From: Escallonia rubra
Lineage: Eukaryota > Streptophyta > Magnoliopsida > Escalloniales > Escalloniaceae
Length of the DNA: 64,000 nt
Assembly: GCA_033065855.1 (NCBI GenBank)
Contig: JAVXUO010000652.1
Location: 82,446-146,445, forward strand
Reading direction: 5' to 3'
Shown here one piece after another: positions 23,634 to 36,074 of this stretch. Positions within the stretch are counted from its first letter, which is position 1, and the number at the start of each line of letters is the position of its first letter. The notes beneath the pieces are model-generated. The model worked only from the letters and a program-made list of their open reading frames with translations. It did no database searches and was not told where the DNA came from. Both the position numbers and the translations under genes were made by a program.

Positions 23634-24368
23634 TATGTTACATAACACCTGAATTACAAGCAGACTATCTTTAGATTTAGAAGGTTGCTGGACTTTTTTT
23701 GCAGACAACTAAATTGGATACTCTTCCAATAAGTGGCTGATTCACTCATTGGAAGGGTATTTCAACAACTAATAACTAGCAGGCTGGTAATCATCGGAGG
23801 GCTGTACAGATAATTATTTCCACCGATCATCCACACTTTTTATTTACATGCATTTTGTTCTATCTAAATATTAATGTTCGGGTGTTTATATATTGTCAGC
23901 TCCTGACCTTTTATAACTTGTTTACGTGTCGGTATTACTTTATTGTGATTTCCTGAAACATTTTATAACTTGTATGGATCAATTTATCCAAGAAGGTAAG
24001 CTCTCTACTTCTTTTAGGGAAGTCTTCACCATAGTCCAACTCTGACTCCTGTTTTGTGTATGTTATTGCACATTATTAATTATTTCCAAACTTTATGTCA
24101 TCATTCCTTTTTGGCTGTGGTTTCTTGCGAGGCTTTGTTTTGTTGCAAGAATGGAAAGCATTATAGTCGATTATATGGTAATGTTGTTCATCCAGCAAAT
24201 GCCTCTGCTTCAAAACCTTATAGCTATAAAAGATTTCTTTCAATCAATAACAGTCACGAAACCAAAAGCATGCAAAGGATAAACTTTTTCCCTTGCATTA
24301 GTGGGCTATGTGTGTTTGTGCGTCACTAAACTATTTATTTATATTTTAGGGGTTGAAGCTCTATTTTT
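23634..24368. other. AT-rich spacer between hAT and CACTA elements
   Basis: Nothing recognisable. One 91-codon ORF at 24054 has no motif. This stretch would be contiguous with the DNA left of 19162 before the hAT insertion. Confidence 0.4.
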
Positions 24369-25029
24369 CAATGCAAGAAAATCAAGATATGCCTACGGTA
24401 CAGTACTGTAGGTATAGGTGCCATGTACCGTAGGCATAGCCTATCCCTACGGTACTATATCGTAGCCATAAGTGGCGATGCCCTAGATCTATGCCTACGG
24501 GGTTGAAGGTTATCCCTACGGTTATACTATAGCCTATATACTTATGCCGAATTCATATTAACCCACTTATAGCGACGGTTTTGGAGGATTAGCCTACGGT
24601 AAAACCGTAGGAAGAAGTTTTATTTTTGAATGATATGCCTACAGGCAATACCGTAGGGATATGCTTACCCTATAGGTACCTTAAGCTAGACCTACGGTAC
24701 ATTCTGTAGGCTAAGGTTAAATCATAGACCTTTTTTAAGCCTTTTCCTACGGTTTAAACCATATGGATTAATGCCCATAAAATAGAACACAAACCTTTAC
24801 CTACAGTTTAATGCCCAGAAAATAGGTACATGTGCTCTTTTTTTTTTCTTTTTCTTTTAATCGAATGATGGATCTTGTTTTATCACAATAGCCTGCAAAT
24901 ACAATTGAAATATCATAAACATGTTCTGCAACTGAAAGATTATAAAGATGTTTTCAATTGCATAAATAGTGCAATGTTATATAACAATAATTTGTGCACC
25001 AAATTCCATACAAAAGCGTCAATCTCAAT

Positions 25030-25161
25030 ACTTAATTTCAAAAGCTATCTCCATATCATAATCCTGTCCTAGCACTTAATTTCAAAAGCTATCTCCATAT
25101 CATATTCCTGTCCTAGCACTTGATTTCAAAAGCTATCTCCATGTCATAATCTTGTCCAAGC
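25030..25161. repeat. 44-bp tandem repeat, three copies
   Basis: Three head-to-tail units begin at 25030, 25074 and 25118, each containing TTCAAAAGCTATCTCCAT and TCCTAGC variants, with a few substitutions. They lie inside the CACTA element. Confidence 0.85.
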
Positions 25162-25207
25162 TGGTACTATATACATCCACCCACATTAGTTGCGAACCAC
25201 GAGCAAC

Positions 25208-25300
25208 TCATGGGAAGTAGTCCTCATTGGCAGGGCTTGCATCTTGCTCCTGGCCATCATAACCATCCTTCGAAATGAAACAAAGCATCATCAATGACTG
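25208..25300 (-). pseudogene. Possible captured terminal exon, unidentified
   Basis: On the minus strand, after an acceptor-like CTCTCAG, an open frame reads through DGYDGQEQDASPANEDYFP to a TGA. The acidic end with NEDYFP looks like a real protein C-terminus, and the exon would sit inside the CACTA element like the ispF piece. I do not recognise the parent gene, and chance is possible at this length. Confidence 0.25.
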
Positions 25301-25352
25301 AGAGGTTGTACCAAATAATTGGAGTTATATTTTAAGTTAAGGAGATATATAC

Positions 25353-25850
25353 TGTAATCATCCCTAATTAGCAGGCAAGGCATGTGCATCGTCAACATTC
25401 AATCAACAAAAGCTAGTAGGAGCATGCACATTATGCTAATATTTGCAAAGAGCAAACACATATAAGAACAAGGGGATGACCTTTTGCAAGTAGAAAAAAC
25501 TGATTTAGACTTTCTTAAACTTATCATATAATGACATTATCAGGTCATCCCACTAGCTTGGCTCTAACTGTTGAGCAATACCAAGTCAAAACAATCCTTC
25601 CATGTACACACCTTCCCCGATAACTCAAAAGGTCCAGGTAAATCATAGCTGAGAGCGTCGTAAGAAAAACACAAACACTACAACCAGGCAGGAATTGACA
25701 GTTAAAACCAATTCCATGGCTTTACCCCAAACTAGATACAAGTAGTTATATTGTAAGTATCCCTAATTCGCAGGCACGACATGTGCGTCATCAACAGTCA
25801 ATCAGCAAAAGCTAGTAAGAGCATGCACATTATGTTAATATTAATGCTAA
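25353..25850. repeat. Dispersed ~95-bp duplication, spacing ~400 bp
   Basis: Segments at 25353-25447 and 25753-25850 share CCCTAATTAGCAGGCA, GTGC(A/G)TC(G/A)TCAAC, AGCAAAAGCTAGTA and GAGCATGCACATTATG with scattered differences. A second pair of similar pieces (GCTCTAAAAGCTTA...TATACCATG) occurs at about 26170 and 26410. These are old internal duplications of the CACTA interior. Confidence 0.75.
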
Positions 25851-27260
25851 TATTTCTGGTTCACACAACGAGCAACACTTTTTGCCCTTTTCAGCAACAA
25901 GGGTAGCCAAACTAGCATTATTAGCAGCATATATAACCAAGGAAAAGTGCCACTACAAGTTCACCTTATTTATGCCTCATATCCACCAAAAGAAATGGAT
26001 GGAAGGGCCATTATGAGAAGAGAACTAATGGCGAAGGGCAAAGCAAAATTAGGATCAACTGAAGGATGGAAATGTAGTTTAGCCTACGCTTTCCAATACA
26101 TGCAAATTTGAGCTAAAGCAATTTAAACTGTAGTTCTCTCATGATACTTGAATGATATATTTAGTACCCAGTAGCTCTAAAAGCTTAATTTGTTAAAACA
26201 TAGAACCCACAACGTATACCATGCTTTAACATTCATGCTCACGTGCAAGCTCCCGTTGCACGTGGAGAGACAAATCAAAGTGCACCACAACCCAGGGCAC
26301 AAATAAACAAAATGCAAGTTGGATTATAATAAAGAGGGACCAAATATCAAGCCGGAAGAACCCAAGAACTTGTCAAACCAAAAAATCTGATAGCATATTA
26401 AGTAACCAGTTGCTCTAAAAGCTTACACTGGACCCAATAATGTATACCATGATTTGACAAATCAGAAGTACACAACAAAACTGGTATCATCACTCCTAAT
26501 GCTCTCTAAATAGATAGGAGGCAGCATCAAGTTAAGTCTGTCACTATTTCTGGAATCAGTACCGGGCAGCAAGAATCAATAAGTAGGAGGAGTATGCTTC
26601 TACCAGTGTCTTGTCAAAATGTTCCGGCACATCCCTCCATTAGCAGGCATGTCTGTTGCCAGTAACAGGAGGAACTAAATATGTACTACGCTACTACTTT
26701 ACATTTGTAACGAGGGTCTACAACATTCCATGAATAATGATGGCTAGGCAGTAGAAAGCTGGAGTCAAGAATCTGTATATCTAGCTAGATTGTGCTAGCC
26801 TTAAGCAGAATCCAATGCTACTTATCACCCATTTGGGTACTGAGAAAGCAAAGGACATGAAAAGAAGCTTATAATTCTAGGACAATAGGACGAAAGTTCC
26901 ATTATTCAACTTTTATTTCCATCGTGTTGCCGATTGCTAAGCTACAACAAAAATCAATTATTTCTTTTTTCTTTGATTTTGTTTGAGCAAGCCACGTTAT
27001 TTAGTCAAGCTGAGATATGTTTCTCATTTTCTTCCATGTTTTCGTGAAGAAAATTCCTTTTCTTCTTAGCTATTTCTTATACGCTCTATCCAGTGAAAAG
27101 TATTGATAAGAAAGTAAAAAGAATCCATCACAGGGATAAAACCTTTTAGCTCAATTACCTCTTCATCACCCACTTCTCCGCTCCCCGCAACAACTACACC
27201 ATCACTTCATAAAGGAAAGAATGAACTATCTAAGGCACCTTCTTCTTTTTTTTCAATAAT

Positions 27261-28123
<863 letters not shown>

Positions 28124-28748
28124 CTATTAGCAAAATCCTCTGAGATTTACGATCTGTCCATAATGTTAAACCACAACCTATTTATGGTTCATGCTAGAAA
28201 ACTTTGTGTAATCAGCAAAATAATATCAAACCCAAATAAAAAGAAGAAGAGAGATCGATAGAAGAACTAATTGTTTCATGTTAGAAAACTAATTGTTTCA
28301 CCATACGTTGTGATCGATAGAAGAAGAGAGAAAACGATCGGCATGGTGTGAGTGATCGACAAAAAGAAGCAAGAAGAACGTCATACCAAGAAGTCGATCT
28401 TCACTGAAGTTCTTGTTGCGCCTCAAAATCTCATTCGAGATAGGTTTTGTGCAATTCCAATTGCCAAAATTATGCCAGCGAATTTCTCTCGCCTGATCGT
28501 CAATTCCTATCCCCACGGTAATCAGCCGTGGGGTTTGCGTTTGAGAGATTGCTGATAGCCAAAGCTCTCCAATCTCTTTATGATTTTCCACCCAATTCCC
28601 ACGGTAAGCATTGTTGCAATTGGGTTCCAATTTCGAAAAGAAGCAATGGCCACAGTTTAATCTTAACCGTCGATCTAAGGGGGACTTGTATCTACGGTTC
28701 CGTATAAGCCGTAGGCTGTTTGTCACTATAGATGATTTTGTTGTAGTG

Positions 28749-29039
28749 ATAAATGACGCTAAGAGAGCATTCAGAGATACCTTGTATGTTATATTCACAT
28801 GGAGAGAAAAATTTCTTATGTATGCATGTCAAACAAATCCAATTCTTCTTGTCTATCGGTGTGAATAACACCTTGAATTTTAAGGCTTCTTATTTTTTGT
28901 TAACCTCGTACAAGATTGGTTGGGGTTTGTTGAGATTATGAATCTTGGTAGGTGGTGTAGTTTACAATCGCCTTTAGCATCAACTTTTCTTGTGTTTATT
29001 GTTTACAATACTTGAATTGTGGGAATGATTGGAAAGATT
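28749..29039. other. Short spacer between two transposon ends
   Basis: Nothing recognised in this stretch of about 290 bp; no Copia, CACTA or gene signature. Confidence 0.4.
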
Positions 29040-29545
29040 AAAGAATTTTATTTTTCTAGCAATGAACTTTTAGCGACTGATTTTTTGTCGCTAAAGTACA
29101 AAGAAGGATCTGCCATTCGTTTTTAGCGACACAAAATTTTGTCTCTGAAATTATTATCGACGGACTTTTAGAGATGAATTTTCAATCGCTAAAACTCTTA
29201 TTCTCCTATTATGGATGGACATTTAGCAACAAAAATACCGTCACCAAAATTATCACAATTTACGACGGACTTTTAGCGACGGAAATTATGTCGCTAAAAG
29301 TCTTTTTAAAAATGAATTTTAAAAAATAAAAAAAAAGATGAAAATTACCTTTAGCGATGGACTTTAATGTTGCTAAAGGTAATTAATTCCTTCCGTAAAA
29401 GTTAGACTTTTACCGATGGACCACCAATTTATGTCGCTAATCTTTTAGCGATAACCTTTATCCCAACGGACTGTTCCGTCGCTAAAAGTCTTCGCCGACG
29501 GAAAATGACTTTCCATCGCTAAAAGTCTATTTTTTTTTAGTAATT
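29040..29545. mobile_element. CACTA-like transposon end with TTTAGCGACGG subterminal repeats
   Basis: About a dozen direct and inverted copies of TTTAGCGACGGA / TCCGTCGCTAAAAGTC fill this stretch. It ends in CTAAAAGTCTATTTTTTTTTAGTA-like sequence, and Copia coding DNA starts right after (29546). A degenerate CACTA terminus (TTTTAGTG mutated to TTTTAGTA) is the likely reading. The matching left end is not clearly identified; 17768-17905 carries the same motif family but is flanked by a LINE, not by Copia. Confidence 0.6.
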
Positions 29546-30171
29546 GTAGGTAAGAGGCTCATTTTCTAACAAATATGTTAGAAAATCATGACTAAAAGGT
29601 TTAGACGTTCTTGCTCTCTTACTACTTCTTGGTTCATTTTCCTTTTTTGTGGGTTCTTGGTCTGTCTTTGTTCTTTTCAAAGAACTTTGTCTTGTGCAAT
29701 TCTATAAGGAAATATTACATAAAGAAAATGTGCATTTCTTGTCTCTATTATGGTATTTATGTACATCAATTTCAGATTCCTGCACTAAGAACCAATACTC
29801 AGAACTATGGTTTGCATATCTAATAGATGTCCCACCAATAGTTTTAGGTCCTATTTTGACTGAGGAGCATATGGTGTTGTGGTTTCGTGAATAATTTCAT
29901 GTTCAACACACTATTTTTCAAGAAGGAAAACATATTCCCCTCCTCTATCATTTCTTAGTACTTCAAGTTTTCTACTAAGTTGATTTTCAGCTTCAATTTT
30001 GTTTTGCATAAATGCTTCCAAGGTTTCATCTTTGCTTCTAAGAAAATAAACATAACAAAATCTCGTACAATCATCAATAAAAGTAATGAAAAAGATTGCA
30101 CCACCTTTAAATCACAAGTATCACTATCAATTAAATTCAAAGGTTATGTACTTCTTTCACTTAATTTAAAT
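29546..30171 (-). pseudogene. Copia retrotransposon integrase core and linker, decayed
   Basis: On the minus strand from 30171: a frame reads PLNLIDSDTCDLK, then after a frameshift FFITFIDDCTRFCYVY (first integrase Asp) and LRNDRGGEY (second Asp region), then HEIIHETTTPYAPQS. A deletion joins this to KIGPKTIGGTSIRYANHS, a later block. The end is KRARTSKPFSHDFLTYLLENE, the linker before reverse transcriptase. RT and RNase H are not found in the window. The element is dead. The 5' half of the same element lies at 34316-35807 beyond a MULE insertion. Confidence 0.85.
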
Positions 30172-30641
30172 GGCAAATTCCATAAATGTACTCTCAACTT
30201 TACTTCCAGTACAGCTTTAGTATCCAACTTTGAGTTTTAGTGCCCAACTTTGAAGGTGCATAAAAAAATACCTAACTTTGAAAAAACGTACCAAATCAGT
30301 ACATAGGCTGACACGAAATGGATGCCGTTAAAAAATACGAGGGATAGGACTGTCAATAATGAAAAAGTAAATCTTAAAAACACGTGGCACTACCACAGCG
30401 GTTCAAATTTTCTCTTCCTTAATTTAATCCTTACAAAACAAAAAAACTCTCTCTCACTTTTTCTCTAAAAAAAAAAAACCTATTTTCTCTCTCTCCCCCT
30501 CCCCACTCCTCCTCCTCCTCCGTCGCCACCGCCTACCCCACGACTCCTCTGATAGCTCCTCCGACTACCTTCTCCTCTCCAAATCCTTCTGCCCCTCCTC
30601 CGCCATCGCTGTCGAAGACCACCTCACACCGCTAAAAAAAG

Positions 30642-32545
30642 TAGTGGCGGAGCTACGTTGGAACGAGGGGGGGCTGATGTACCCCCTCAACTTCTGATTT
30701 TTTTTTTCATTTCACATCGTCTACTCTCTCTATCTCTCTCACTCACTCACTCATTCTCTGCGACTTTCCCTACACCGCCTAAGTCTCTCACCCACTCCCA
30801 CTCTCCCAAACCGGCAAACCGCAGACAGCCACTCACCGGCGACGGGCGACAGCCGACAGCGAGTGGAGATCAGCTCTGATCTGACACGAGTGGTCGTCTT
30901 CACTCTTTAGAACTGGAACTGTCAACTGATTAGAAGAAGCATTGACCGGCGGACTGACCAGCGAGTGATGACAGCGAGGCGAGGTGCCCGTGACCATTTC
31001 TACTATCTTTTTGGTTTCTCTCATTTCCTCTGTCTGCAACAGTGCAACTTCTGATCTCCTATTCAATCTAATTATGCCACTCCACAAAAGGAGGTAACAA
31101 TTCTAACTCCAATTCTAATTTTACTGTAAAGATCACATCTGGGTCTCTGTTCCTTGACTGCAGAAGTTCTAAATTTGGTAATTTTCGTTCATATCACTAC
31201 TCTCTAAATCTGAATTTGAAAAATCATGTCGTGTCAGTTGGTGCTTGTAGAATAACTGTGTACTTCCTCTTCCTGTTTTGGATTTTGGGGGGCTAGTTAA
31301 TGTGTTGTAGTGATATGTGATGTATCAATATCAGGCCAAAGGCTGTCAAGCAATCTTGATAATTGAGTTTCTCATAGTTGTGACTGAAAAATTTAACCAC
31401 ACCTCTATGATATTCTCCATTTAAAGGCCTACTTATGTTATCTGTGTCTGAAGAGTGATTCATCATTGGAAATTGCCCTCCCTGATGTTTATTAAAAAAT
31501 ATTGCTTTGACAGTTTGACTCTCTTTAACGTTCAAGGTATCCATAAGTTGTTGCTACTTGCAATTTTAACAAAGTACGATTACACGTTCAAGGTTCCATG
31601 GTACCTGTTTTATTAGTTATCAGTACTAGAGATGTTTGACAAAGGGTACTGTGTTAATTATCTCTAGTATGGAGCTTACCTGAAAGTGGATGGAGATAAC
31701 GATAAGGACTTCTTGAGCAAAGATGGATACAAGGAAAGGAATGAATTATCTCTCGAAGGAGATAAAGATAATGATTTCATAGTTGAAAGCTGATGTAGTT
31801 TGATATCTATGGGAAAATGATCTTACTCGAAGTGTCAAGTTTGCACAGATAGGATACAAAATTTTGAGGCAAAAATTTTTGAAAACAATTTGCAGTTTTG
31901 CCTAGGTGCTTCCTCTGATCAATGCATAAACTAAAATGAAGCTAACACCAAGTCCAGTATTAAAGTCACTAATAAAATTCTCTCTATTTATGGTGTGTGC
32001 AGAGTATATAATTGCAGTAAAGATGACTCCCACATTCTTAGGTAACTGAACTAGATGATTGTGTTTGTGTTAGTTGAGGTCCTTAGTGTAGCATGCAGTT
32101 AATGGTAAATCATATCGTATTGCCTTGCTCTTTTCTCCCTTAATATTTCTATGGCATGGTTTTTTTTTTAGTGAATTCAGCTTGTGAGCTGGTTTATGCG
32201 TGTGTTGGTGTCTCAATTTGCATATGCACCACATTATTGTATTTTCGAATTTCATATGCGCAATATAACTCTACAGGAGGAGTCACCGTAGGACAATCGG
32301 TTCGACGTTCAACAAACGAGAAGCAAAATTCAGGTTGCTGGTGTCCTGTTATGCCTTCAGTCTTTAAGCTCCCGTGCCAAAATTGCTGGTGGCATTATTT
32401 TGAACCGTTCTGCACTTTCTTTGGTGGGAAAGATTTTTTTTTTTGGTTCACTTTTTAAGTTTCAATTTTTTTTTGGGTGACTTTGATATCTTTTTTGCAC
32501 CCTCTAAAGTAAAATGTAAAAGTAAAGTCCTAGTTCCGCCACCGT
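30642..32545. mobile_element. Nested non-autonomous DNA transposon, about 1.9 kb
   Basis: Left end GTGGCGGAGCTACG and, read inward, right end GGTGGCGGAACTAGG are short terminal inverted repeats, of the kind often seen in plant non-autonomous hAT elements. The outer parts are followed by G-run/ACCCCCTC and GCACCCTC motifs. Flanks AAAAAGTA and AAAAAGGA could be an 8-bp duplication, but the A-run makes this weak. It carries CT-rich leader-like DNA (30690-30800) and AT-rich filler, with no transposase. Ends are placed within a few bases. Confidence 0.6.
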
Positions 32546-32616
32546 AAAAAAGGAACCCAATCAAGAAACCCCCAAAGTACTTCTCTCTGTCCAGATTCAC
32601 AACGACAGCACCAAAA

Positions 32617-32738
32617 AATGGACGTGAATGCCAAGCCTGCTGCAGTGTTCTCGGGTGATGGGTCAGTGGGAATTACGGGTATGCCGAAGAACAGTAACGG
32701 GAACAGCATCTTGCAATCCTTTTTGGCGAATCTGAGGT
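32617..32738 (+). pseudogene. Gene-like fragment carried by the MULE (split by a solo LTR)
   Basis: From an ATG at 32617 an open frame reads MDVNAKPAAVFSGDG and onward to QSFLANLR, where the solo LTR target site (GAGGT) occurs. After the LTR, a GC-rich coding-looking frame continues from 33604 (EVEEDLCVKLSVIDEVLPEPARVLARM), though in a different phase. The G+C content is far above the surrounding MULE DNA. The parent gene is not recognised. It is best read as host coding sequence captured by a Pack-MULE and later interrupted. Confidence 0.45.
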
Positions 32739-33602
32739 TGTTGGAATTGTTGCAAGAAACAAGCAAGAACAACTCTAAAAATATAATATAAAACAGCTGG
32801 CTGAGGCGCGGATTAGGTCGCTCTCTTAAGACGATTCGTGCCCCTTCGGAGAATTACCACCGGTGCAGCAAGGTTATTAACGCGTCGCCTCCGGGATACA
32901 ACAGCCCAGCTTACACTATTGCTTCACTCGTAATTCTGCACAAACGAATGAAGCAGAAGCTTTACTCGATACCTTACCAAAATGCCCACAAGTCTAAGTG
33001 TTTAGAAATCAGAAAAGAGAGTTTGAGAGTTGTGTGTTCAAAGTGAGGAAGATATCTCTTTTTCATAGGTGAAGAAAAATAGCTGTTGGAAATCTGTTAC
33101 AAAAAATAAATCCGAAATTTATTTCAGAAATAAAGTGCTGCAATAAAAAATATGACTGTTGTGTAATAAAAGAAAATGTGACTGTTGGAAAGTAATGAAG
33201 AATATGACTGTTGCCCAACAGCTATATTTTGCAGAATAAATAGACATGCTATAGTCCCATATGAGCTTCGGAGAGGCCGGAATGCTGCCACAGAGCATCC
33301 GTAAATTTTAGAAACTCGTATCTCCCCCACTTGTCCTTCCCCCCTTGCGCGTGCGAGTCTTAAACTCAAGCGCATCTTACTTAAAGGCCAAGGAATGTCA
33401 CTTTATATACTCCTTAAAGTTCTTTACAATAGCCAATGTGGGACAAAAACTTTCCAAAAGTTTAAGTATGTAAGAAAATTTTCTCTTTCCATTTTCAAGC
33501 AATGTGGGACTAAAGTACTTTATAATTTTACTCAAAACTTCAATGCTTTTTCAAAACCAATCTTGAAAACAAAGAGATTTTTTTTGTTAAAATACTCCAA
33601 CA
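32739..33602. mobile_element. Solo LTR, 864 bp, with exact 5-bp target duplication
   Basis: It starts TGTTGGAATTG and ends ATACTCCAACA, so the termini are TGTTGGA/TCCAACA inverted repeats. The 5-bp duplication GAGGT lies at 32734-32738 and 33603-33607. On the minus strand, GGAGTATATAAAG near 33410 is a TATA box, and paired CCCACATTG motifs lie upstream of it, so the LTR is probably on the minus strand. No coding remnant. Likely Copia-type by its ends and size. Confidence 0.85.
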
Positions 33603-34315
33603 GAGGTACGCGAGGTCGAGGAGGACCTGTGTGTCAAGCTGTCAGTCATCGATGAGGTCCTCCCCGAGCCAGCTCGGGTCTTGGCCAGAATGACGGGGTT
33701 GTGGCGTCCAAGAGGGAGATGGTCGGTGGTGGCAGTAACACGGTGTTGATAGAGGAGCTGCGGTGCGCGATCCAGGGTGCAACTGCACACTGCAAGAACT
33801 CCATGGTTCAAAGTACTGCTAGTTTGAATAACGGAGTTTGAACGGAACACCTCCGGTGGTGGGCCGTCAAATTTCTTCCTGTTGTAGGTACAGTGTACCT
33901 ATTAGTCCCCAAACTCCATCATTTTCTTTTTGTTGTAAGTGTGGTCTCGCTTTGTGTTTTGAGAAAGTGTGAGATATGAATGGGGGTGAAAAAAAATATG
34001 TAAAGGGGGAGGGACTGTGTGTGTGTGTGAATTAAAGAAGAAAAGAAAGACAGAGAAAAGAGAAAAGAAAATAGTAAGACTTTGAAGAAGACGGCCAACG
34101 TGGCCATGTGCACAGGTTTTATGGCAATTTTTTCATATCGATGGTCCTTTCCCTTAAATTTTTTAACTGCATCTGTAGTTTGTTAACCGAGGTACTGCTT
34201 TGAGACATTTTTTTAAACTTAGGTACTTTTTTTGTGTATTTTCAAAGTTGGGTACTAAAGTTGTACTTGGAGTGAAGTTGAGGGTACAGTTTTGGAATTA
34301 ACCCTTAATTTAAAT

Positions 34316-35807
34316 GATGTTTTGCCATTTTTGTTTCAATGCAAATTTTCGCATGTTTTGTGTGACACAAAATTCATTTTAGGCAAAAAAAACTATTTTT
34401 CACAAGTTTTTGCGAAGTACAAAGTTCGCATATCCTAATATGAGATGCCATAAATTAGGAGGTTCCAACCAGTAAGTAGAAGAAGAAATAATATTATTAA
34501 CTTTAGAACTTTTTACATCATTAGGTACAATGATCATTACATCTAATTTAAATAGACCATCATAAAGGTACCATTTTCCTATAAGCATTCCATTCTTAGT
34601 GAGTACAAAATTTTCAGATTCAAACATTAGCTTAAAACCATTCTTACTCAATATTGAACCAGAAATTAGATTCTTTTTTTATTGTCTGGCACATGAATAA
34701 CATTGTTGAGACTCAACTCTTTTCCTGAAGTCATCTTCAGAACCACTTTTCCCATTACTTACACATTCTAAGAGGACGAATTCCTCATGAATAGATTCTC
34801 GATGTTGGCACTCTGATATATAGTAAACATACTTCGCTCTCAGCACACATGTCAACTAGCACCGGTGTCTACCCACCACTGTTTGAGATTTCCAATCAAA
34901 TTCACTTTAGATACCACTGCAGACAGATTCAGATCTGTAACATCATCTGTGATTTCTGTAAGTTCAGTCACATTGGCTTGAGAATGCTTTCCCTTCTTTG
35001 AGTTTTCTTAATTTTTGTGACCGTAACAATCCTTAGCATGATTGGTTGGTTTCTCACATACATAACAATTCACATTGAACTTAATTTGATCTTCTTGCTC
35101 AATTTAGACCATATGATCTGGAGTTTTCCTTTTCTTCGACGAACCTTGCTCAACGACATTTGCCTTGGCCTTTAGATTGTAATTTCCATTCTTCTTTTAA
35201 GAAAGGCGATTATCCTCTTCAATCCTCGATCTAACAATCAGGTCTTGAAGCTTCATTTGTTATGCTCGTGCTTCACATAATTCTTGAATTCTTTCCAGGT
35301 TGGGGCAAATTTTCAATTAATGTATCCAATTGAAAAGATTCTCCAAGCATCATACCTTCTACATGAGCATCATAAAAAATTAGTTGAAAGTCTTGGACCG
35401 TGAGTTATAACTGTTTTGAAATCCACCATCTCGAAACCAAGGAATTTGCCCATGACAAATTTCTTAGTGCCAACATTTTCGGTCTTATATTTCTTTTCCA
35501 AGGATTCCCACAATGTTGTTGCATTTTTCATCGGCCTATATACGTTATACAACGCATTGTCTAAACCATTGAGGATGTAGTTCTTGCATAAGAAATCTGA
35601 ATGCTTCCAAGCATCCACAACAACCACTTTTTGTCTGTCATTGATTCTCACCAAGTTCAAGTGCATCCTTTTGTAAGAATTATGCCAAGTTCAAGGTGAT
35701 CAAATATAACATCTTTTGTGTTGCCACCTTTTGAAATCCTTTCCGTTGAAATTCTTTAGTTTCTCACCATGTCCAACAAATCCATGAGCAGGTGCGACAT
35801 AAGACAT
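34316..35807 (-). pseudogene. Copia retrotransposon gag-protease-pre-integrase, decayed
   Basis: On the minus strand a gag frame starts MSYVAPAHGFVGHGEKL at 35807, with FNGKDFKRWQHKR, and continues after a frameshift with AWKHSDFLCKNYILNGL and LWESLEKKYKTENV (35666-35430). A zinc knuckle near 35050 is CYVCEKPTNHAKDC, whose usual GH pair is changed to TN, so its metal site is damaged. Protease is marked by WWVDTGAS near 34870, followed by stops. Pre-integrase reads NLWHLILGYANF (the usual GH is GY) at about 34430. In life this polyprotein would form the particle and process itself. Many frameshifts and stops make it inactive. Confidence 0.85.
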
Positions 35808-36074
35808 TGCAAAGACAGTCCTGCCAACATTTTGGGAACGATTTTTCAAAAAAATAGCTTGGACTGTGTTAATTTCTCATAGCAATTAATCATAAAATTT
35901 TGACTAAAGCAGATAATTGCTTAACCATGAAATTTATCAAAACTTACGGCTAAATAAATAAGTAGACATGGAAAATAAGCATATATTATAAGCATACAAG
36001 TACATATAACAAACCGTTAAGTATTTTAACTAGCATGCAATTTCAAGATATAAATAAATAAAAGTAAACTCATG

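Larger units (their letters stand above)
30172..34304. mobile_element. 4133-bp MULE inserted in the Copia integrase
   Basis: Terminal inverted repeats of about 200 bp begin GGCAAATTCC at the left and, read inward, GGGTTAATTCC at the right. They share TCAACTT(T/C)ACT, GTACCCAACTTTGA-like and GTTAAAAAAT blocks. An exact 11-bp direct duplication, TTAATTTAAAT, flanks it (30161-30171 and 34305-34315). Removing the element restores continuous Copia reading across the target (KTSFKLSERST then PLNLIDSD). The interior has no MURA transposase and contains a gene-like fragment, a nested transposon (30642-32545) and a solo LTR (32739-33602). Confidence 0.9.
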
